Source: Vicinamibacterales bacterium
GTDB taxonomy: Bacteria > Acidobacteriota > Vicinamibacteria > Vicinamibacterales > 2-12-FULL-66-21
Reading direction: 5' to 3'
Assembly (NCBI GenBank): GCA_036496585.1
Contig: DASXLB010000056.1
Span: forward strand, 41,415 to 105,414
Length of the DNA: 64,000 bases
The notes beneath the pieces were generated by a model, which saw only the letters and a program-made list of their open reading frames with translations, made no database searches and was not told the DNA's origin. The stretch's first letter is position 1, and every line of letters begins with the position of its first letter. Shown one piece after another: positions 9,087 to 18,220 of the stretch. The translations under genes and the position numbers were made by a program.

Positions 9087-10643
9087 TCAGCCCGAGGTGA
9101 ACCGCTCGTACTCGGGCAGCCGTTCTTTATAGATTGCGGCGGCCGCGGCATCCGGGGTCACGCGCAGGTTCGGATCGGTGAAGCCGTCGATGACGTCGTG
9201 CCACGGGCGCGGCGTCCGGCTGGCCAGGCAGTCGGCGTGGAAGGCGCGGAGCGCCGCGCCGAGCGACGCGGCGTTGCGCGGCGCGATGCGGACCAGTTCG
9301 GCGTCGAAGACGTCGGCGATGACCTGCAGGATCGCCGCGTTCTCCGCCGCACCGCCGGTGACGCGGATCGTCGAGACCGTCGGCGCGATCCAGCGGGAGT
9401 GGATCCGCATCGCCATCGCCTGCCCTTCGACGACGGCGCGCACGGCGCGCGGCGCGTCGGTGGGCGCAACGTCCTTCCAGCGAGGCTGCGCATCGGGCAC
9501 CGGCGGCGTGATTTCCGGGACGAACCACGGAGCCAGCATGCCGCCGCCGTTACCGGGCGCCGTATCCGCGAGCAGCCTCGAGAAGCCGCTCCAGTCGAGG
9601 CGGTGCAGGTCGCGCACGCGCTCGCGCGCCAGCGATCCGTTCGCGAAACAGGTCAGCGCCATGTAGCCGCCGGCCGGCGATCCGAACACGTGGCCCGTGC
9701 CCTGCGGATCGTGAACGGGCTTGACGACCGGACCGAAGACGGTATCGCTCGTGCCGAGCGAGATCCCGAGCTGGCCGGCCTCGATCAGGCCGAGCCCGAT
9801 GAGCGAACACGGGTTGTCGCCAGACCAGGCGATCACTTTCGCCGGCCCGAAGCCGTATTTCGTCTGCCAGTATGGCGCCAGCGTGCCGACGACCGCCCAC
9901 GAGTCCTTGATCTCCGGCATCCGCCGCGCGAGATCAGGCGCCGCCGCGTCGAGCGCGCGCGGCGCCCAGGTCCGCGCCGCCAGATCCATCAGGTTCATGC
10001 CGGCGCCGTCGCCCGGATCGATCGGCGCGTGACGGCCGGCGAGCAGCGACGCCATGAACGAGCTGACGAGATGGATGCGATCGGTGCGCGCGTAACCCGC
10101 CGGCTCCTGCTCCGCGAATTTGTGGATCTGTGCGCCGGTGAAACGCTCGTAGGCGCGGGAGCCGGTGAGCGCCGCGACGGCGGCGCCGCCGCCCAGCGCG
10201 CGGGTCAGCACCGCGCAATCGGCGCCCGTGCTGCAGTCGAGCCAGACGGGAGAGACGCGGCGGGACAACACCGGCGTGATCTGATCGACGAGCGGCCGGT
10301 CCGGATCGAGCGACGCGAGGGCCTGGGTCGCGTCGGCGGTCAGGTAGACGCTGCCGTGCTGCTGGCCGGAACCGGAAATCGCCGCGATGCGCGTCAGGTC
10401 GACGCCGCTCCCGGCCAGGATGCCGGCCATGCGGTCGAGCGCCGCCACCCAGAGAGCCGGCGGCGTCGTGACCGTCACGCCGTCGTGACCGCGCACGACG
10501 CCGTTCGTCGTGTCGAATTCGGGGAACGTCTCGTCGAAATTGATCGCGTGCTCGAAGACGATCTCGCGGCGGCCGCGGCCGGTCTCGATGACGGTAGCGG
10601 TCAGGCTCTGCGTGCTGCTGTCGAAGCCGAGGTAGAGAGGCAT
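9087..10643 (-). CDS. FGGY-family carbohydrate kinase, xylulokinase-like
   Basis: A 518-residue two-domain sugar kinase. The N-terminal LGFDSSTQSL phosphate loop, the GSGQQHGSVY motif, and the second-domain SGDNPCSLIGLGL...LGISLGTSDTVFG and VTGGAAENA motifs resemble XylB more than glycerol or gluconate kinases. It likely phosphorylates D-xylulose or another ketose. It stands alone on the minus strand, converging with GH28 and divergent from the Gfo/Idh gene across 36 bp. No xylose isomerase is in the window, so the substrate is inferred. Confidence 0.85.
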   Translation of the reverse strand: MPLYLGFDSSTQSLTATVIETGRGRREIVFEHAINFDETFPEFDTTNGVVRGHDGVTVTTPPALWVAALDRMAGILAGSGVDLTRIAAISGSGQQHGSVYLTADATQALASLDPDRPLVDQITPVLSRRVSPVWLDCSTGADCAVLTRALGGGAAVAALTGSRAYERFTGAQIHKFAEQEPAGYARTDRIHLVSSFMASLLAGRHAPIDPGDGAGMNLMDLAARTWAPRALDAAAPDLARRMPEIKDSWAVVGTLAPYWQTKYGFGPAKVIAWSGDNPCSLIGLGLIEAGQLGISLGTSDTVFGPVVKPVHDPQGTGHVFGSPAGGYMALTCFANGSLARERVRDLHRLDWSGFSRLLADTAPGNGGGMLAPWFVPEITPPVPDAQPRWKDVAPTDAPRAVRAVVEGQAMAMRIHSRWIAPTVSTIRVTGGAAENAAILQVIADVFDAELVRIAPRNAASLGAALRAFHADCLASRTPRPWHDVIDGFTDPNLRVTPDAAAAAIYKERLPEYERFTSG

Positions 10644-10666
10644 TGAATCAAGACCGGCGCTAAGTC

Positions 10667-10672
10667 TAGGCT
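10667..10672 (+). promoter_or_regulatory. Candidate -10 element (TAGGCT) for the Gfo/Idh gene
   Basis: TAGGCT ends 7 bases before the ATG at 10680 in a 36-bp divergent gap. No ribosome site is visible. A weak match to consensus, listed because the spacing recurs. Confidence 0.25.
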
Positions 10673-10679
10673 ACCCCTC

Positions 10680-12044
10680 ATGAAAGGTCCATCCCGCCGC
10701 ACGTTCCTCAAGACCGCCATGGCCGGAGGCGTCGCGGCCGCCGCGGCGCCGCAGGTCCTGCTGACGGCCGGGTCTCAGGCACAGGCGCCGGCGGTCGCCC
10801 CCTCCGATCGCATCCACATCGCGCTCATCGGGGCCGGCGGGCAGGGCTCGTCGGATACGCGGACGGCGGTGCGCGTGCCCGGGGTCGAGCTGGTCGCCGT
10901 CGCCGACTGCTACGACGGGCGGCTGGCGCGGGCGAAGGAAGTGTGGGGCGGCAGCATCGCCACGACCCGCGACTACCGCGAGATCCTGGCGCGCCGCGAC
11001 GTCGACGCGGTCATCATCGGCACGCCCGACCACTGGCATGCCGCGATCGCGATCGACGCCATGCAGGCCGGCAAGGACGTCTACGTCGAAAAACCCATGG
11101 TCCAGCGCATCGACGACGGCGCCGGCGTGATCGCGGCGGCGGCGGCGACCACCCGCATCCTGCAGGTCGGCAGCCAGCGGGTCAGCTCGATCATCTACGC
11201 CAAGGCACGCGCGCTCTATCGTTCGGGTGTCATCGGCGAGCTGAACATGGTCGAGGCGTGGATCAATCGCAACTCGGCGCTCGGCGCCTGGCAGTACACG
11301 ATTCCACCGGACGCGTCGCCGCAGACCGTGGACTGGGATCGCTTCCTCGGCCGCGCGCCGAAGCGTCCGTTCGACGCGACGCGCGTCTTCCGCTGGCGGA
11401 ATTATCGCGACTACGGCACCGGTATCCCGGGCGATCTGTTCGTGCACCTCTTTACCGGCATTCACTTCGTGCTCGACGCCATCGGCCCGACACGTGTGCT
11501 GGCCACCGGCGGGCTGCGGTTCTGGAACGACGGGCGCGACGTCCCCGACGTGATGCTCGGCCTCTACGACTACCCGAAGACGGCCGCGCATCCGGCGTTT
11601 ACGCTGACACTCCGCGTCAACTTCGCCGACGGCTCCGGCGGCAGCGAGGGCTTCCACTTCATCGGCAGCGAGGGTGTGCTCACGATCGGCGGGGCAGGGG
11701 TGACCGTGTCGCGCAAGCCGCGCGCCAGCGAACCGGGCTACTCGATCGATACCTTCCCGCAGGCGATGCAGCAGCGGATCGTCGACGAGTACCGCGCGAA
11801 GTATCCGCCGCAGTCGACGCTCGCCACGACCAGCGACGAGGTCTACACCGCGCCGTCAGGCTACAGCGATCAGTACGATCACTTCGTCACGTTCATCACC
11901 GCGATGCGCAGCCGCCAGCCGGTCACCGAAGACGCGACCTTCGGGTTTCGCGCCGCCGCGCCTGCGCTGCTCAGCAACGACAGCTATTTCGAAGCTGCGC
12001 CGATTGCCTGGAACCCGGAGACGATGCAGAGAGGCCGAGCCTGA
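10680..12044 (+). CDS. Tat-exported Gfo/Idh/MocA family oxidoreductase
   Basis: A 454-residue NAD(P)-dependent oxidoreductase. The N-terminus PSRRTFLKTAMAGG is a textbook Tat signal, so it folds with its cofactor before export. The Rossmann fingerprint is IALIGAGGQGSS near residue 45, and the catalytic-lysine motif VEKPM is near residue 138. Secreted members of this family in Acidobacteria and Bacteroidetes oxidise or epimerise sugars and glycosides, as in glucose-fructose oxidoreductase. A cytochrome c and a PQQ dehydrogenase follow on the same strand, suggesting periplasmic sugar oxidation. The substrate is unknown. Confidence 0.85.
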   Translation: MKGPSRRTFLKTAMAGGVAAAAAPQVLLTAGSQAQAPAVAPSDRIHIALIGAGGQGSSDTRTAVRVPGVELVAVADCYDGRLARAKEVWGGSIATTRDYREILARRDVDAVIIGTPDHWHAAIAIDAMQAGKDVYVEKPMVQRIDDGAGVIAAAAATTRILQVGSQRVSSIIYAKARALYRSGVIGELNMVEAWINRNSALGAWQYTIPPDASPQTVDWDRFLGRAPKRPFDATRVFRWRNYRDYGTGIPGDLFVHLFTGIHFVLDAIGPTRVLATGGLRFWNDGRDVPDVMLGLYDYPKTAAHPAFTLTLRVNFADGSGGSEGFHFIGSEGVLTIGGAGVTVSRKPRASEPGYSIDTFPQAMQQRIVDEYRAKYPPQSTLATTSDEVYTAPSGYSDQYDHFVTFITAMRSRQPVTEDATFGFRAAAPALLSNDSYFEAAPIAWNPETMQRGRA

Positions 12045-12114
12045 CAGTCAACATCTCCGCCGCCATCGACTGGCGGATGCTGCGGTTTTCGGCCGCGCCC
12101 GCGATCGAGCGCGC

Positions 12115-12120
12115 TAGAAT
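12115..12120 (+). promoter_or_regulatory. Candidate -10 element (TAGAAT) for the cytochrome c gene
   Basis: TAGAAT lies 9 bases before the GTG at 12130, with no ribosome site between. It is one of the clearest examples of the start-proximal -10 pattern here. Confidence 0.4.
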
Positions 12121-12129
12121 ACGGCGCCA

Positions 12130-12948
12130 GTGACGCGTTCGTTCATCATCTGGGCGTTGACGCTGGCGGCGCTGGCAGCGCAGCAGAACCCGGGCACGTT
12201 CCCCGCGATGCAGCGCAAGCCGGCCGACCCGGCGACCATCGCGCGCGGCCGGGCGCTCTTCGGCGTCAACTGCGTGGCGTGCCACGGGGCCGACGCACGC
12301 GGCGGGCAGCTCAACGGGCCGAATCTGCTCCGATCGCAGCTCGTCCTCGCCGATCGCGACGGCGAAAAGATTGCCCCCGTCGTCCGCGACGGCCGGCCCG
12401 AGCGCGGCATGCCGCCATTTCCGCTGGGCGCCGCCGACGTGAGCGCCGTCGTCGAGTTCCTGCATAGCCTGACCGCTGCCAGTCCCGGGCAGGGCGCGCC
12501 GCCGCCCTCGGAGACGCCACTGCCCGACATCGTCGTCGGCGACGCGGTCGCGGGCCGTCAGTATTTCGTTGCGACGTGCGCAGCCTGCCATGCCGCCGAC
12601 GGCGATCTACGCGGCATCGCCACGAGGGCCCGCGACGCCAGGGCGCTGCAGAATCTGTGGGTATCGGGCGGCGCGACCGGCCGCCGGGGCGCCGACGACG
12701 CCGCACCGGCGATCATCGCGACGGTCACCGCCGAGCGAGCCGAGCCGGTCCGCGGACGTCTGATCTTCATCGACGACTTCGAAATCAAGTTGCGGCTCGA
12801 CGACGGCAGCGTCCGGAGTTGGGGCCGCGCTGGGTCCTCGCCGCGGGTCCGCGTCGAGGACCCGCTCGAGGGCCACAAGGCGCTACTGTCGGCGCTGACC
12901 GATCGCGACATGCGGAATTTGACCGCCTATCTGGTGACGCTGAAGTGA
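12130..12948 (+). CDS. Dihaem c-type cytochrome
   Basis: A 272-residue exported electron carrier. A short hydrophobic signal (about residues 4-17) precedes two class I cytochrome domains with haem sites C48-V-A-C51-H52 and C150-A-A-C153-H154. GMPPFP in the first domain offers a methionine ligand. The C-terminal third (about 180-270) carries a strand-rich segment typical of cytochromes fused or paired with PQQ dehydrogenases. The next gene begins 2 bases after its stop, so it is very likely the electron acceptor of that enzyme. The GTG start is set by the signal peptide and a TAGAAT box. Confidence 0.88.
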   Translation: MTRSFIIWALTLAALAAQQNPGTFPAMQRKPADPATIARGRALFGVNCVACHGADARGGQLNGPNLLRSQLVLADRDGEKIAPVVRDGRPERGMPPFPLGAADVSAVVEFLHSLTAASPGQGAPPPSETPLPDIVVGDAVAGRQYFVATCAACHAADGDLRGIATRARDARALQNLWVSGGATGRRGADDAAPAIIATVTAERAEPVRGRLIFIDDFEIKLRLDDGSVRSWGRAGSSPRVRVEDPLEGHKALLSALTDRDMRNLTAYLVTLK

Positions 12949-12950
12949 CG

Positions 12951-14597
12951 ATGAAGTCCTGGCTCGCGGCCGCCGCGATCGCCTGTGCCTGTGTTGGCCT
13001 CGACGCGCAGGGACACGGCGTCGATCCGGCGCAGCTGCTCAAGCCGCTCGGCGCCGACTGGCCTACCCACAACGGCGACTACTCCGGACGCCGCTACAGC
13101 ACGCTCGACGCCGTCAACCGGCGGACGGTTCGGCAGCTGTCGCTCGCCTGGGTCTCGCGCCTTCGCGAAGGCGCGCGCGGCAACGTCGGCGGAGAGGGCA
13201 CGATCGAGTTTCCCGATCCAGGTCCCCCGACGATCAAGGCGTCGGCGCTGATGGTGGACGACACGGTGTATATCTCGACGCCGGACAACGCGTGGGCGCT
13301 CGACGCGCGTGACGGGCGCGAGCTCTGGCACTACTTCTGGAAGACGCGGGGCGGCACCCATATCGCCAGCCGCGGCCTCGGCATGTGGAACGGCTATCTC
13401 TACATGGAGACGCCCGACAACTACCTCGTGTCGCTCGACGCGAAGACCGGCAAGGAGCGCTGGCACAAGGTCATCGCCGATTTCAGTCTGCAGTACTTTT
13501 CGACCACGGCGCCCGTCGCGATCGGGAACCACATCATCGCCGGCACCGGCAACGACATGGACGCGCCCGGTTTCCTGCAGTCGTTCGATCCCGAGAGCGG
13601 CGAGCTGCAGTGGAAGCTCTACACCGTGCCGATGAATCCCGGCGATCCGGGGCTCGACACGTGGCCGAACCTCGACGCGGCGCGTCACGGCGGCGCGCAG
13701 CCGTGGATGCCGGGCGCCTACGATCCCGAGACGCACCTCTACATTTTCGGGACCGGCAATCCGACACCCGCCTACACAGCGGGTCGCGGCGAGGGAGACA
13801 ATCTGTTCACCTGTTCGCTCGTCGCCGTCAACGTCGACACCGGAAAGATGGCCTGGTATTACCAGACGTCGCCGCACGACATGCACGACTGGGACTCGGC
13901 CCAGACCCCGGTCCTCTTCGACGCGGTGATCGGCGGCCGGACGCGCAAGCTCGTCTCGACGGCGGCGCGCAACGGCTACTTCTTCACGCTCGATCGCGTC
14001 ACCGGTGAACCGGTCGCGACCGAGCGGTATGGAAAGTTCACGAACTGGGTCAAAGGGGAAGACGCAAAGGGGCAGCCGCGGCGCGATCCCGAGAAAGACG
14101 CCTCGGTCGGCGGCTCCCTGGTGTCGCCGCCGGCTGGCGGAACGATCAACTGGCAGCCGCCGGCCTACAATCCCGACACCGGCCTGTTCTACGTCACGGA
14201 GCACAACGCATTCTCGATCTTCTACCTGCTCGATCCGGATCCGCGCGGCTCGATGGGGCTCGGCGGCAAGGAGGAAGTGCACGTCGGGCAGCGCGGCAGC
14301 TTTCTCACCGCGATCGATCCAACGACCGGCCGCGTCGCCTGGCGGCACGAATATCCGAGCCTGAACGGCGGCGGAGGCGGCGGCGGACTGCTGACGACGC
14401 GGGGCGGCCTGGTGTTCAGCGGCGACGCGGCTGGCAGTTTCGTGGCTCACGACGCTACCGACGGCACACCGCTGTGGCATGCCCGCATCGGCGGGCTGAC
14501 GAATCCGCCGCAGACCTGGCTGGTCGACCGCCAGCAGTACGTGGTCGTCGCGGCGGGAGACACGATCTACGCCTTCACGCTCAACCAGAACCCATGA
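12951..14597 (+). CDS. PQQ-dependent dehydrogenase (quinoprotein alcohol-dehydrogenase family)
   Basis: A 548-residue exported quinoprotein beta-propeller. A signal peptide (about 1-20) ends at LDAQG. WPTHNGDYSGRRYS is the conserved first blade, and HDWDSAQTPVLFD and RNGYFFTLDRVTG are typical of the methanol/ethanol dehydrogenase family. It oxidises an alcohol or sugar hydroxyl and passes electrons to a cytochrome c, here encoded 2 bp upstream. Length is within the usual 550-600. The stop overlaps the ATG of the GH2 gene (ATGA), so enzyme and glycosidase are translated together. The substrate may be the sugar released by GH2; that is inference. Confidence 0.9.
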   Translation: MKSWLAAAAIACACVGLDAQGHGVDPAQLLKPLGADWPTHNGDYSGRRYSTLDAVNRRTVRQLSLAWVSRLREGARGNVGGEGTIEFPDPGPPTIKASALMVDDTVYISTPDNAWALDARDGRELWHYFWKTRGGTHIASRGLGMWNGYLYMETPDNYLVSLDAKTGKERWHKVIADFSLQYFSTTAPVAIGNHIIAGTGNDMDAPGFLQSFDPESGELQWKLYTVPMNPGDPGLDTWPNLDAARHGGAQPWMPGAYDPETHLYIFGTGNPTPAYTAGRGEGDNLFTCSLVAVNVDTGKMAWYYQTSPHDMHDWDSAQTPVLFDAVIGGRTRKLVSTAARNGYFFTLDRVTGEPVATERYGKFTNWVKGEDAKGQPRRDPEKDASVGGSLVSPPAGGTINWQPPAYNPDTGLFYVTEHNAFSIFYLLDPDPRGSMGLGGKEEVHVGQRGSFLTAIDPTTGRVAWRHEYPSLNGGGGGGGLLTTRGGLVFSGDAAGSFVAHDATDGTPLWHARIGGLTNPPQTWLVDRQQYVVVAAGDTIYAFTLNQNP

Positions 14598-16792
14598 AGC
14601 AGATCCTCGCAGTGTCGGTGGCGCTCCTCGCGCTGCAAACCCAGCCGGCGCCGCAGCCCGCGTCGCCGATCCCCGCGACGCACCTGAAGACGAAGTGGGC
14701 CGCCGACGTCAATCCCGAGCATCCACTGCCGGAATATCCGCGCCCGCAGATGGAACGGAAGCAGTGGGTCAATCTCAACGGGCCGTGGGGTTATGCCATC
14801 GCCGCCGCCGAGGCGCCGCGGCCGGCGTCGTTCGACAAGCAGATCATCGTGCCGTTTCCGATCGAGTCGCAGTTGAGCGGCGCGGGGGAATGGGTGGCGC
14901 CGAATCAGCGGCTCTGGTACCGGCGCACCTTCCCAACGCCGTCGCTCGTCAGCGGCCAGCGCGTGCTGCTCAACTTCGGCGCCGTCGATTGGGAGACCGA
15001 TGTCTACGTGAACGGGACGAAGGTCGGATCGCACCAGGGCGGCTACGATCCGTTCGCGTTCGACATCACTGGCGCCCTGAAGGCGACTGCGGCCGAGCAG
15101 GAACTCGTCGTCGCGGTGCGCGATCCGACGGACGAAGGGCAGCAGCCGCGCGGCAAGCAGGTGCGCCGGCCGCACAGCATCTTCTACACCGAAGTGACCG
15201 GCATCTGGCAGACCGTGTGGCTGGAGACGGTGCCGGCGTGGCACGTGGCTGACCTTCGTATCGACCCGGATCTCGAAGGGGGCACCGTCAAGGTGACGGT
15301 CAATGCGGGGCGCGCCGCCAGCGGCGACCTGACCGTCAGCGTCCTCGACGGGACGCGCGTGGTTGCGACGGCCAATGCGCCGGTCTCGACGATTCGGATT
15401 CCGTCGCCGCACCGATGGTCGCCGGCCGACCCGTTCCTCTATGGGCTGCGCGTGCGGCTCTCGTCCGGCGACGAGGTCGAGAGCTACTTCGGCATGCGGA
15501 GCATCGCCGTCCGCGCCGACGCGACCGGCGCGAGGAAGCTGTTCCTCAATGGCGAACCGATCTTCCAGTTCGGGCCGCTCGATCAGGGCTGGTGGCCCGA
15601 CGGCCTTTACACGGCGCCGACCGACGAGGCACTCGCCTTCGACATCCAGAAGACGCGCGACCTCGGATTCAACGTGATCCGCAAGCACGTGAAGGTCGAG
15701 CCGGCACGCTGGTACTACCACGCCGATCGCCTCGGCATGCTCGTGTGGCAGGACATGCCGAGCGGCGACAACAAGGGCGCCGACGCAGAAGCGGAATACA
15801 TGCGCGAGCTGCGGGCCGAGATCGCCAACCTGCGGAACCACCCGTCGATCGTCATGTGGGTGCCGTTCAACGAGGGGTGGGGACAGCACGACACCGAGAA
15901 GGTCGTCGCGTGGATCAAGTCGGAGGACCCGTCGCGGCTGGTCGACAACGCCAGCGGCTGGGACGACAAGCAGGCCGGCGACGTGGCCGACCTGCATTCG
16001 TACCCGGGACCGGGAATGCCGCCGCTCGAGACGGTCCGCGCCTCGGTGCTCGGCGAGTTCGGCGGGCTTGGCCTGCCGCTCGACGGCCACACCTGGGTCG
16101 ACAGGGGCAACTGGGGCTATCGCAGCTACACGACGCTCGACGAGATGAATGCGGCGTACCGCGAGTTGATCGCGCAGCTCCGCATCCACCAGGGGGACGG
16201 CCTCGCCGCCGCGATCTACACGCAGACGACCGACTGCGAGATCGAAGTGAACGGCGTGATGAGCTACGACCGGGCCGTGGTCAAGCTGTCGGCGGAGTCG
16301 ATCGCGGCGAACCGGACGCTCTATTCGCCGCCGCCGCGCGTGACGCATCTCGTGCCCTCGTCCGACCGTGCGCCGCAGGCGTGGCGCTACACGATGTCGG
16401 CGCCGGCCGACACGTGGATGCAGGCGGCGTTCGACGCCTCCGCCTGGAGCGAGGGGCCCGGCGGCTTCGGCGCGAAGGACACGCGTTTCGCGCGCGTCGG
16501 CACCGAGTGGAAGAGCGCCGACATCTGGCTGCGCCGGACGATCGAGCTGACCTCCGCGCCGTCGACGCTCTACCTGCGCGTGTTCCACGACGACGACGCC
16601 GAGGTGTACGTCAACGGCGTCCTGGCGGCGAAGCTGGCGGGAGCCAACTCGTCGTACGCCTATGTGCCGCTCGGCGCCGGAGCCCGCGCGGCCCTGGGGG
16701 CTGGTCCGGCCGTCCTCGCCGTGCACGCGCACCAGGTGCGCGGCGGCCAGTTCGTCGACGTTGGCCTCGCCGACGTGCAGCCGCCGCGCTGA
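14594..16792 (+). CDS. GH2-family glycoside hydrolase (beta-galactosidase/glucuronidase-like)
   Basis: A 732-residue exported enzyme with GH2 architecture: sugar-binding jelly roll (about 45-215, with YRRTF and GGYDPFAFDIT), immunoglobulin-like linker (about 220-310), TIM barrel (about 310-590), and a C-terminal beta-sandwich with HDDDAEVYVNG. The acid/base Glu is in VPFNEGWGQ and the nucleophile Glu in VLGEFGG. GH2 covers beta-galactosidase, beta-mannosidase, beta-glucuronidase and arabinofuranosidase; the specificity cannot be told from sequence alone. The ATG overlaps the upstream PQQ dehydrogenase stop. A stretch of about 320 bp without genes follows. Confidence 0.9.
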   Translation: MKQILAVSVALLALQTQPAPQPASPIPATHLKTKWAADVNPEHPLPEYPRPQMERKQWVNLNGPWGYAIAAAEAPRPASFDKQIIVPFPIESQLSGAGEWVAPNQRLWYRRTFPTPSLVSGQRVLLNFGAVDWETDVYVNGTKVGSHQGGYDPFAFDITGALKATAAEQELVVAVRDPTDEGQQPRGKQVRRPHSIFYTEVTGIWQTVWLETVPAWHVADLRIDPDLEGGTVKVTVNAGRAASGDLTVSVLDGTRVVATANAPVSTIRIPSPHRWSPADPFLYGLRVRLSSGDEVESYFGMRSIAVRADATGARKLFLNGEPIFQFGPLDQGWWPDGLYTAPTDEALAFDIQKTRDLGFNVIRKHVKVEPARWYYHADRLGMLVWQDMPSGDNKGADAEAEYMRELRAEIANLRNHPSIVMWVPFNEGWGQHDTEKVVAWIKSEDPSRLVDNASGWDDKQAGDVADLHSYPGPGMPPLETVRASVLGEFGGLGLPLDGHTWVDRGNWGYRSYTTLDEMNAAYRELIAQLRIHQGDGLAAAIYTQTTDCEIEVNGVMSYDRAVVKLSAESIAANRTLYSPPPRVTHLVPSSDRAPQAWRYTMSAPADTWMQAAFDASAWSEGPGGFGAKDTRFARVGTEWKSADIWLRRTIELTSAPSTLYLRVFHDDDAEVYVNGVLAAKLAGANSSYAYVPLGAGARAALGAGPAVLAVHAHQVRGGQFVDVGLADVQPPR

Positions 16793-16948
16793 GAGGACCC
16801 GCCCCGACGCCCTCTCGATCGCGAAGCCGCCGATTGGCGCGCGGGCGGCGAGTGGTCAGACCGCTTTGCCGATTGTGCGGCGCCCATCGCCGCAATTCTC
16901 TTGACAGCGCACCCCCGAATGGGTTCTCCTGTCGCCGGCGAGCGCGGT

Positions 16949-16965
16949 AAGTGGTTTGGCCACTT
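16949..16965. promoter_or_regulatory. Candidate FadR/GntR-type operator
   Basis: A perfect inverted repeat, AAGTGG-5-CCACTT, with a TGG...CCA core lies 150 bp before the FadR-type regulator gene. FadR-subfamily regulators bind palindromes of this general form. It sits 42 bp after a TTGACA at 16901, within the 322-bp stretch between GH2 and the regulator that otherwise holds no gene. Autoregulation is inferred. Confidence 0.45.
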
Positions 16966-17099
16966 GGCGCGGCGCCGCCGGCAACCCCCTCGAGGGCGGC
17001 GGTCGGAGGTCGGAATCTCAGGCGGCCAGGTCTTCACTTCCGAGAGCCAACCTGGCCGTCGGCACCCGATCTCCGACCCCCGTCTTCGGGACCTCCCGC

Positions 17100-17105
17100 T
17101 ATACT
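17100..17105 (+). promoter_or_regulatory. Candidate -10 element (TATACT) for the regulator operon
   Basis: TATACT lies 10 bases before the ATG at 17116. No ribosome site intervenes, so a leaderless message is suggested. No good -35 is visible at the expected spacing. Confidence 0.4.
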
Positions 17106-17115
17106 GATTCGACCA

Positions 17116-17859
17116 ATGTTCGAGGGCAGCACCGACCAGGTCGTCGCCTTCGTCCGCGACCTCATCGTGCGCGGCCAGGTCCGTCCTGGGGACCGGCTGC
17201 CAGCGGAGCGGGAGCTGGCGGTACAGATCGGCGTCAGCCGTCCCTCGGTGCGCGCCGGCCTGCATGCGCTCGCGGCGATGGGCGTGGTGCAGTCGCGCCA
17301 CGGATCCGGCACCTACATTCCGTCCGGGCCGCCGGCACTCGGGTCGGAGCCGCTGAGCTTTCTCGCGGCGCTGCACGGCTTCTCGCGCGACGACATGTAC
17401 GAGGCGCGGCGCATTCTCGAGGTGGAAGCGGCCGGCCTTGCGGCCGAGCGCGCCACCCACGAGCACCTGGCCACCCTCGCAGACGAAGTGGCCGGCCTCT
17501 TCGCCAACCGGGAGAATCCACAGCTCTTCTTCGTGCACGACATCAATTTTCATCGTGGTGTCGCCAATGCCGCCGGCAATCCGATCGTCGCCGCGCTGGT
17601 CGACATGGTCTCCGCGATGTACTACGAGCGGCGTCAGGCGACGGTCGCGCGCGCCTCCGACCGCGACCTGCGCGACGCCGCCGAAGCCCACCGGCGCATC
17701 TACCAGGCCATCCGCGCCCACGACGCGGCCGCGGCCAGGCGCGCCATGAACGATCACCTGCTGCAGGCGAGCCGCTATCAGGCGCAGGAACTCGCCAAGG
17801 CGGTGCCGCGCGTGGCGGTCCGCCGCCGCAAGTCCACCCCGGCCCGGGCTTACTCCTAG
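17116..17859 (+). CDS. FadR-subfamily GntR transcriptional regulator
   Basis: A 247-residue regulator. The N-terminal winged helix (about 8-72) shows the GntR signature PGDRLPAERELA...GVSRPSVRAGL and GSGTYIP. The C-terminal all-helical FCD domain (about 90-225) carries metal and effector ligands, including HDINFH and EAHRRIYQAI. FCD regulators typically sense sugar acids (UxuR/ExuR, LldR, DgoR). It heads the altronate dehydratase, MFS and LarA-like operon, so a uronate or aldonate inducer is likely. Start 17116 puts the helix-turn-helix at the normal distance; longer upstream frames add unrelated sequence. Confidence 0.9.
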   Translation: MFEGSTDQVVAFVRDLIVRGQVRPGDRLPAERELAVQIGVSRPSVRAGLHALAAMGVVQSRHGSGTYIPSGPPALGSEPLSFLAALHGFSRDDMYEARRILEVEAAGLAAERATHEHLATLADEVAGLFANRENPQLFFVHDINFHRGVANAAGNPIVAALVDMVSAMYYERRQATVARASDRDLRDAAEAHRRIYQAIRAHDAAAARRAMNDHLLQASRYQAQELAKAVPRVAVRRRKSTPARAYS

Positions 17860-17887
17860 CCGGTCTGCCGGCGAGCGCCAATCATCC

Positions 17888-18220
17888 GTGAACCCGATCA
17901 TCATCATCAGCCCGTCCGACAACGTCGCGACCGCGCTCGAACCGCTCGAGCCCGGGCTCGTGCTGGCGGGCGCCAGCGCGGTGACGGTCAGCGAATCGAT
18001 TCCGCGCGGGCACAAAGTCGCGCTGCGCGCCATCGGCGCCGGCAACCCGGTCGTCAAGTACGGGAGCTCGATCGGGACCGCTACGGCGGATATCGCGCCG
18101 GGCGCGCACGTCCACACCCACAACCTGGCCAGCCGGCGGGGCCGCGGCGATCTGGCGGCGGCCGGCCACGCCGCCGTTCCGCGCCTGGCCGAGCCGCCCG
18201 ACGATCGAGGCGATGCATGA
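17888..18220 (+). CDS. UxaA-family dehydratase small subunit (SAF domain)
   Basis: A 110-residue protein covering only the N-terminal SAF domain of altronate/galactarate dehydratases: DNVATALEPLEPG, then IPRGHKVALRAI and ATADIAPGAHVHTHNLAS. In E. coli UxaA this domain is fused to the catalytic part; here it is a separate gene. It starts with GTG 28 bp after the regulator's stop and overlaps the large-subunit ATG by 4 bases, so the two chains are made together. The residues after about 85 are poorly conserved. Confidence 0.85.
   Translation: MNPIIIISPSDNVATALEPLEPGLVLAGASAVTVSESIPRGHKVALRAIGAGNPVVKYGSSIGTATADIAPGAHVHTHNLASRRGRGDLAAAGHAAVPRLAEPPDDRGDA

Noticed and set aside
7595-9151. Extending the IolB-type gene upstream by more than 500 codons
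   Set aside because: The extension is antisense to GH28; the MLKDTLYR start at 7594 gives a normal 261-residue protein.
12927-14480. Open frame of 517 codons antisense to the PQQ dehydrogenase
   Set aside because: Composition is Arg/Val/Asp-rich with no family features, as expected for the antisense frame of a GC-rich gene.
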